A stretch of 64,000 nt of DNA from Clavulina sp. PMI_390. Taxonomy: Eukaryota; Basidiomycota; Agaricomycetes; Cantharellales; Hydnaceae. The stretch is taken from positions 343,093 through 407,092 of the forward strand of contig WIDE01000014.1 of assembly GCA_015039315.1 (NCBI GenBank), read 5' to 3'. Below the pieces are notes generated by a model that was not told the DNA's origin, did no database searches, and worked only from the letters and a program-made list of their open reading frames with translations. Positions 59,973 to 64,000 of this stretch are shown here, piece by piece (within the stretch, counting starts at the first letter, position 1; each line of letters opens with the position of its first letter). Made by a program: the position numbers and the translations under genes.

Positions 59973-61715
59973 CTACGACGCGGTTAGGGGAGCTGGTCGC
60001 TTCTTTTTTCGCACTTGTAGAACGGTCACAACGGGCTCCTTTGGGGGTGCGTCTGTACGAGGAGGAGGAGGAGGATTATGAATGGTAATGGTGCCATATA
60101 TGAAGGAGTGGGCTCGCGTCTGACTTGATTCTCTCTTGGAGTCTGTCAACGGAGTCGGGTTCACCGGGGTGCTCACGGCCAGGGTTGCAGCCTCGGTGGG
60201 AGAAACTTTTGAGGGATCCTCGATCAAATTCAGTTCCGTTGTGTTGGAAGACACTGCTGATAGAGGTGCAGTTAGGGCGTGATCAACCGATCCACTCGAA
60301 GCCTCGGCTTGTGGTCGAGGATCGTCAGGAGGAGGGCCCACGCCACAAATTACTCTGATACTATCCTCGACCACCCGTGTTGCTCGGAGAGCCATTTCTG
60401 TGCTCCCAAAATCAAGGTTCATGAGCGTGGAGATCACACGGTCTAGAACAGCAATGGGCTGTTGGCCTGGGAAGCTCTCCAGATTCTCTGGTGAGAAGAG
60501 GGAGTATGTGGGCCTAAGTGGAGTGGCCGAAACTCCCGAAGTGGGGACCAGAGGATCGTCTAGGCCAGCCTGAGATGCTTCTTGGGGGATCTGGGCGTCG
60601 TTTACTGGAAGCTGAGGAGATAAGATGGCCGTGAAGAATCCTGTGACAGCTCCTTGGCTGCATTCCTGCCGAAACGCCATGCGCTCCCAGAATTCATCAA
60701 TTGATACAGCTGCCAGTGCTCTTTGAGCGGCTGGAGTGACTTGTAGCGCCTTCCCCTTCCCTTTCGCCGCGGACGATGCTGAGCTACTAGCTGACTTGGA
60801 ATCGTTGGGGGAATTCACGCGCTGCCTCTTTGTGGGCGGCGCGGATGATGTTGGGAGTGCGGTAGGTGCATCAAGGTCTTCGCTCGTAGTTGAAGCTATT
60901 TCGTCGAGAAAACGAGCTTTGGGGTCGTCAGGGAGGCTCGGGATGAGAGCTGCAATTGATTTGAGGGGGGGAGGTGGTTCTGATTCAGTTGCCCCATTTG
61001 TCCTAGGACTAGATGGAAAAGGTGCCGAGGACTGATGATATGGATGACCGTACGTCCATTGCGGAGGGTTTCCGTGCGGTGATGGAGAGATTGATGGGGC
61101 AGCCCCCGATTTGTGAAGCATTGTCATTGCCTCCAAGTATGAGTAGCCGGGTAACAGGTAAAATAAATGTGCATTGCTGCTACCTGCTACTCTTGATACA
61201 GCACTTTCCAACGTTTCCTTCCACCATTTGCATAGATTGATGTCTCTGAGCACACGCTTTCCAGGGTGCTCAGCTGAATTGGGGAAAATATATTGATTTT
61301 GAGCGCGGGCGAAAATGTTGATCCACAGATAAGGAGTTGGACGTGAAGATGGGGCAGACATATAAGAAATAAATGCAGACACGAGATTCTTGGTCGGATT
61401 AGGGCGTATGGATGTGCCCTGACCGGTGGAATCCACTTTGGAGATGTATAGGATAGAGGACTGTGTAGACGGGATAATGTAGAGGAACGCCTCTATTGCG
61501 CAGATAAAAACACGTTCATGGGCCGACGAGGGGGGACTTTGAGACAACAGAACCAGAATATGGCGAACATGTGCTCTTGGCCGATGGGGTGCGTAGAGGA
61601 AAAGGTCTTGATCACGCTTTGCTTCAGATATGATCGTATAAAGATGGAAAGTGCGGGAGTCGGGGAGACTCGCCAAAGATCTTAGTAAATTTTGGTTCAG
61701 TCCGGATACCTCCAT
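59973..61715 (-). CDS. RTT109: Histone acetyltransferase Rtt109
   Basis: One uninterrupted frame of 580 aa (yeast 436). It carries Rtt109/KAT11 blocks in order: HRPRAHVRHILVLLS (about 44-58), FICAIEAFLYI, SSILYISKVDSTG (about 86-98), LCKWWKETLE (about 161), YLLPGYSYLEA and LPDDPKARFLDE (about 261-272), then FWERMAFRQECSQGAVTGFF and a Lys-rich tail (VRKKKRPAP). The DDPK segment matches the yeast D287-D288-K290 catalytic and autoacetylation site (here D263, D264, K266). The enzyme, with Vps75 or Asf1, acetylates H3 K56 and N-terminal lysines on new histones during S phase. Extra length comes from Ser/Pro-rich inserts at about 207-260 and 275-330. The gene is intronless, like RTT106. It is divergent from the AT-hook gene. 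Confidence 0.92.
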   Translation of the reverse strand: MEVSGLNQNLLRSLASLPDSRTFHLYTIISEAKRDQDLFLYAPHRPRAHVRHILVLLSQSPPSSAHERVFICAIEAFLYIIPSTQSSILYISKVDSTGQGTSIRPNPTKNLVSAFISYMSAPSSRPTPYLWINIFARAQNQYIFPNSAEHPGKRVLRDINLCKWWKETLESAVSRVAGSSNAHLFYLLPGYSYLEAMTMLHKSGAAPSISPSPHGNPPQWTYGHPYHQSSAPFPSSPRTNGATESEPPPPLKSIAALIPSLPDDPKARFLDEIASTTSEDLDAPTALPTSSAPPTKRQRVNSPNDSKSASSSASSAAKGKGKALQVTPAAQRALAAVSIDEFWERMAFRQECSQGAVTGFFTAILSPQLPVNDAQIPQEASQAGLDDPLVPTSGVSATPLRPTYSLFSPENLESFPGQQPIAVLDRVISTLMNLDFGSTEMALRATRVVEDSIRVICGVGPPPDDPRPQAEASSGSVDHALTAPLSAVSSNTTELNLIEDPSKVSPTEAATLAVSTPVNPTPLTDSKRESSQTRAHSFIYGTITIHNPPPPPRTDAPPKEPVVTVLQVRKKKRPAPLTAS

Positions 61716-62338
61716 CTGTTTCCGCCAAATGTGCAGACCAGTTGGGCGACCAAGAGCGTGATGGAGTCACAGTGCTGCTGCTTATTTGGCGGGTTCCCAC
61801 GGTTATCATTTTTGAGAGATCTTGCGAGATCTTGTCTCTGCGTTAGTGCCCATCGCAGTGAAACAAGTGTTTGTTCGGAGCGTATGGTTACCATGTCGCA
61901 TTAATGGCCTATCCACTGCGACTCTCTCTCAACACTCGTATTTGAAGATGCTGCTAGAAGTAATACAGAATATTGTCTATGATCTCGGCCTTGCTCATCT
62001 ACCGCGCTCGTTATTCCTTTTTTGCTGCATATTATTGCTGGTGCATGTTTGGTGTTCTTGCTTTGGTCCAGGACGAGATCATGAAGTCAACAGTCTATGA
62101 TTTGATGGACTCAACAAACTTGATGAGAATCTCGGCTGTCTATCTTTCTTGTGCTGAGCCCAGCGACCTTGCGGTTCTGCAGTCTTTTGATCAATCGCTG
62201 TGTCTCCTTACTATCAGCCCTCTTTGCTACACTCGACTTCTTTGAGGCTCCAGCTTCGACATAAATAGACGGCCAAACACAATCCTCCTCCCTTCTACCA
62301 CCAAGACGAGCGATTTCCTCTTTCATAGTCCGACAACG
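61716..62338. promoter_or_regulatory. Divergent promoter region RTT109 / AT-hook gene
   Basis: 623 bp between two opposite ATGs. It has no supported coding sequence, no clear TATA box and no ACGCGT. A CT-rich leader runs up to 62338. Confidence 0.5.
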
Positions 62339-63956
62339 ATGGCCGAAATTTTCTCTCCTCCTGAAAATGACTCTTTAGTATCATTGATCATGTCAGCCTT
62401 CGAAAGCAGCCAGGATACGCTCCAAACCTCTACCCCATTGAGGCGCAGTACTTTGCCAGAGCCAAAGTTTGATGAAGAGCTCCTCCAATGGCAACATGAT
62501 CTCTCTCTGGACTACTTCTCGACTCTCTTGGCCGATGTGCCACACTCAATAGCCTCTGGTGCAAAAACCTTGGTGAGTCTACGCCACTCTCGAGAACTTC
62601 CTTCGCGTGACATCTTTATTCGCTAACTCTGCTGTACTTCTAACCCACTAATACCCCAAATATATCTATCCTGCAAGACTGCGAATGCGCATTCAAGCAA
62701 TCAGCTCCAGGACCACGCCCGAAAATTTGAGACGCCACAGGTGAGCGAACATTCATCTGAGATCCTTCCCGGACAATCAACTCATGAAGAGTATCTCAAG
62801 GAACTTTATTCATCGTCATCTCAATCCACGATTGATGATTGGATGCACTTCTTGCCTGGCGTCCCCTCCGCTGGAGATCCCTTGTTGGAGATGGCAGCAA
62901 ACTGCCCGCTCCCTCCATCAACATCCTCCTCATTTGCATCTTCTTCTATTTCAACTCTTGATTTTGACGACTCTCTGACTGGTTCATACGATGAGTGGGA
63001 TCCCAACAAGCTCTTCGGCCCTTATCGAGCTGCGGACAATACGCTTCAGTCATTTCACTTCTCAACTCCAGACGAGATATTCGATTCTCACAGCACCATT
63101 CCAAGTGGATCCAAAGCAATGATGTCGTCGACCGTTGATCCCCAATATCCTATCTTGTACAAGGATGCAAAGGTTGATCCTCTGCTTTTCCCTGACTTCT
63201 CAATTCCCTTGGCTCCACCTCCGATGGAAAGCTCGCCGCATGGACAATACGCCACGGCTAGTGGCGCGGGTTCTGGAAAACACGCTACGACTAGAAGCAA
63301 AGATCGCTCAACTCCATACCCTCGATCCTCTGACCAAGGGGGGCTTGACGTAGGTACCGAGAAACTGCGAGGTCGTCCTCGCAAGCGCCTTCAGAGGATC
63401 AAGTGTAGGGACAAAAAATGCAACGAAGCGGCCGTGAGTCAGTTCTTGGCCGATTTGGACTGGGAATGCCCAATTGAAGAGATCCACCAACTGGTCGTTG
63501 CTGCACATGTTGGGACTGACCTCCGCAAACTCATATCGTGCGCTGTTTCCTTTCTCTGTGACGAAACATTCTCACTAAAAGCGCTTCATCAGACTTTGCC
63601 ATTACGATATTGAGCTCAGTCTGTGGCCCTGGATTCTTACGCGCAGCTTGGCAGGTGAAGCCACTCGCGCCCGTGAGGTTAAGTTGAAGGTCAAGGCCAT
63701 CAGGAAGAAGTCCGACCCATCTCTGGATAATTTTTCGAATTCATGGACAGCACGATACCTTGAACGATATGGCGTCAACAAGCTGGGGTGGATTCAAGTG
63801 GACACCAATTCAAACCTAGTGCTGCCTGCATGGATCAATTTTCTTCGCCAAAACTTCCCCCAGGTTTTGAACAAACAAATGCGCACTCCATGGGAGGCAC
63901 CAATTCACCTTCAGCCCTGCCTCGATTTATGGAAAGCTACATGCTCTGAAGACTAG
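62339..63956 (+). CDS. AT-hook protein of unknown function
   Basis: Three exons, 62339-62572, 62678-63557 and 63655-63956, give 471 aa. The model uses a donor (CTCT|GTGACG) before the stop at 63611, because the downstream frame to 63956 reads as a solid folded-looking domain (NSWTARYLERYGVNKLGWIQ, LPAWINFLRQNFPQ). The middle is acidic and Ser-rich, like an activation region, followed by an AT-hook-like basic motif (LRGRPRKRLQRIKCRDKKC, about 340-358) and a helical segment (FLADLDWECPIEEIHQLVVA). AT-hooks bind the DNA minor groove, so a chromatin or transcription role is plausible. I do not recognise the family. If the second intron is not used, the protein would end at 63613. Confidence 0.65.
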
Positions 63957-64000
63957 TAGCTGTTCCGTGTTGTTGGAACAATTGTCCCATTAGCACTTAT

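Noticed and set aside
1..64000. tRNA, rRNA, CRISPR, IS or intact transposon
   Set aside because: No B-box with clover-leaf context, no spaced repeats, no transposase, reverse transcriptase or integrase motifs and no terminal repeats were seen by eye. A covariance-model and repeat search would be decisive.

Overview
The window is nuclear DNA of a filamentous basidiomycete, most likely an Agaricomycete. The genes carry about 110 short GT-AG introns, mostly 50-75 nt, with many phase-1/2 junctions. The proteins are eukaryotic nuclear housekeeping factors, and long Ser/Pro/acidic disordered stretches interrupt several enzymes. I see no bacterial operons, rRNA, tRNA, CRISPR or intact transposon. 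Genus cannot be assigned from sequence alone. All exon models were built by eye from splice sites and reading frame. Their coding lengths sum to whole codons, which supports them.

Layout. 0-2.2 kb: a possible edge exon (-) and a short Zn2Cys6 transcription factor (+). 2.6-7.7 kb: RTT106 histone chaperone (-), divergent from two tandem RAE1/Gle2 mRNA-export WD40 paralogues (+) separated by a perfect 67-bp tandem repeat. 9.65-16.8 kb: an F-box/LRR protein and a giant inositol-polyphosphate 5-phosphatase (+). 19.2-20.0 kb: an Aps1-like Nudix diphosphoinositol phosphatase. 21.6-23.8 kb: a cytochrome b5-acyl-CoA dehydrogenase fusion. 27.4-30.1 kb: a C2H2 transcription factor of Swi5/Ace2 type. 32.2-33.8 kb: a second F-box protein. 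34.1-41.1 kb: the nuclear-basket coiled-coil protein Mlp1/TPR (19 exons). 41.5-47.0 kb: a small UPF0390 basic protein (-) divergent from ELP1 (21 exons). 47.1-53.8 kb: PMS1 (-) divergent from FEN1 (+). 54.5-58.2 kb: a large disordered nuclear protein. 60.0-61.7 kb: RTT109 (-), divergent from an AT-hook protein (62.3-64.0 kb).

How the genes relate. Two themes recur. Replication-coupled chromatin assembly and repair is represented by Rtt109 (H3K56 acetylation), Rtt106 (chaperone that receives acetylated H3-H4), FEN1 (Okazaki flap processing) and PMS1 (mismatch repair). The nuclear pore and mRNA export are represented by two Rae1 copies and Mlp1/TPR. An inositol phosphate pair (5-phosphatase and Nudix DIPP) lies side by side. 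In eukaryotes such linkage may be chance; it is reported as an observation. The gene-poor intervals (7.7-9.6, 16.8-19.2, 20.0-21.6, 23.8-27.4, 30.1-32.1 and 58.2-60.0 kb) show no convincing coding sequence.
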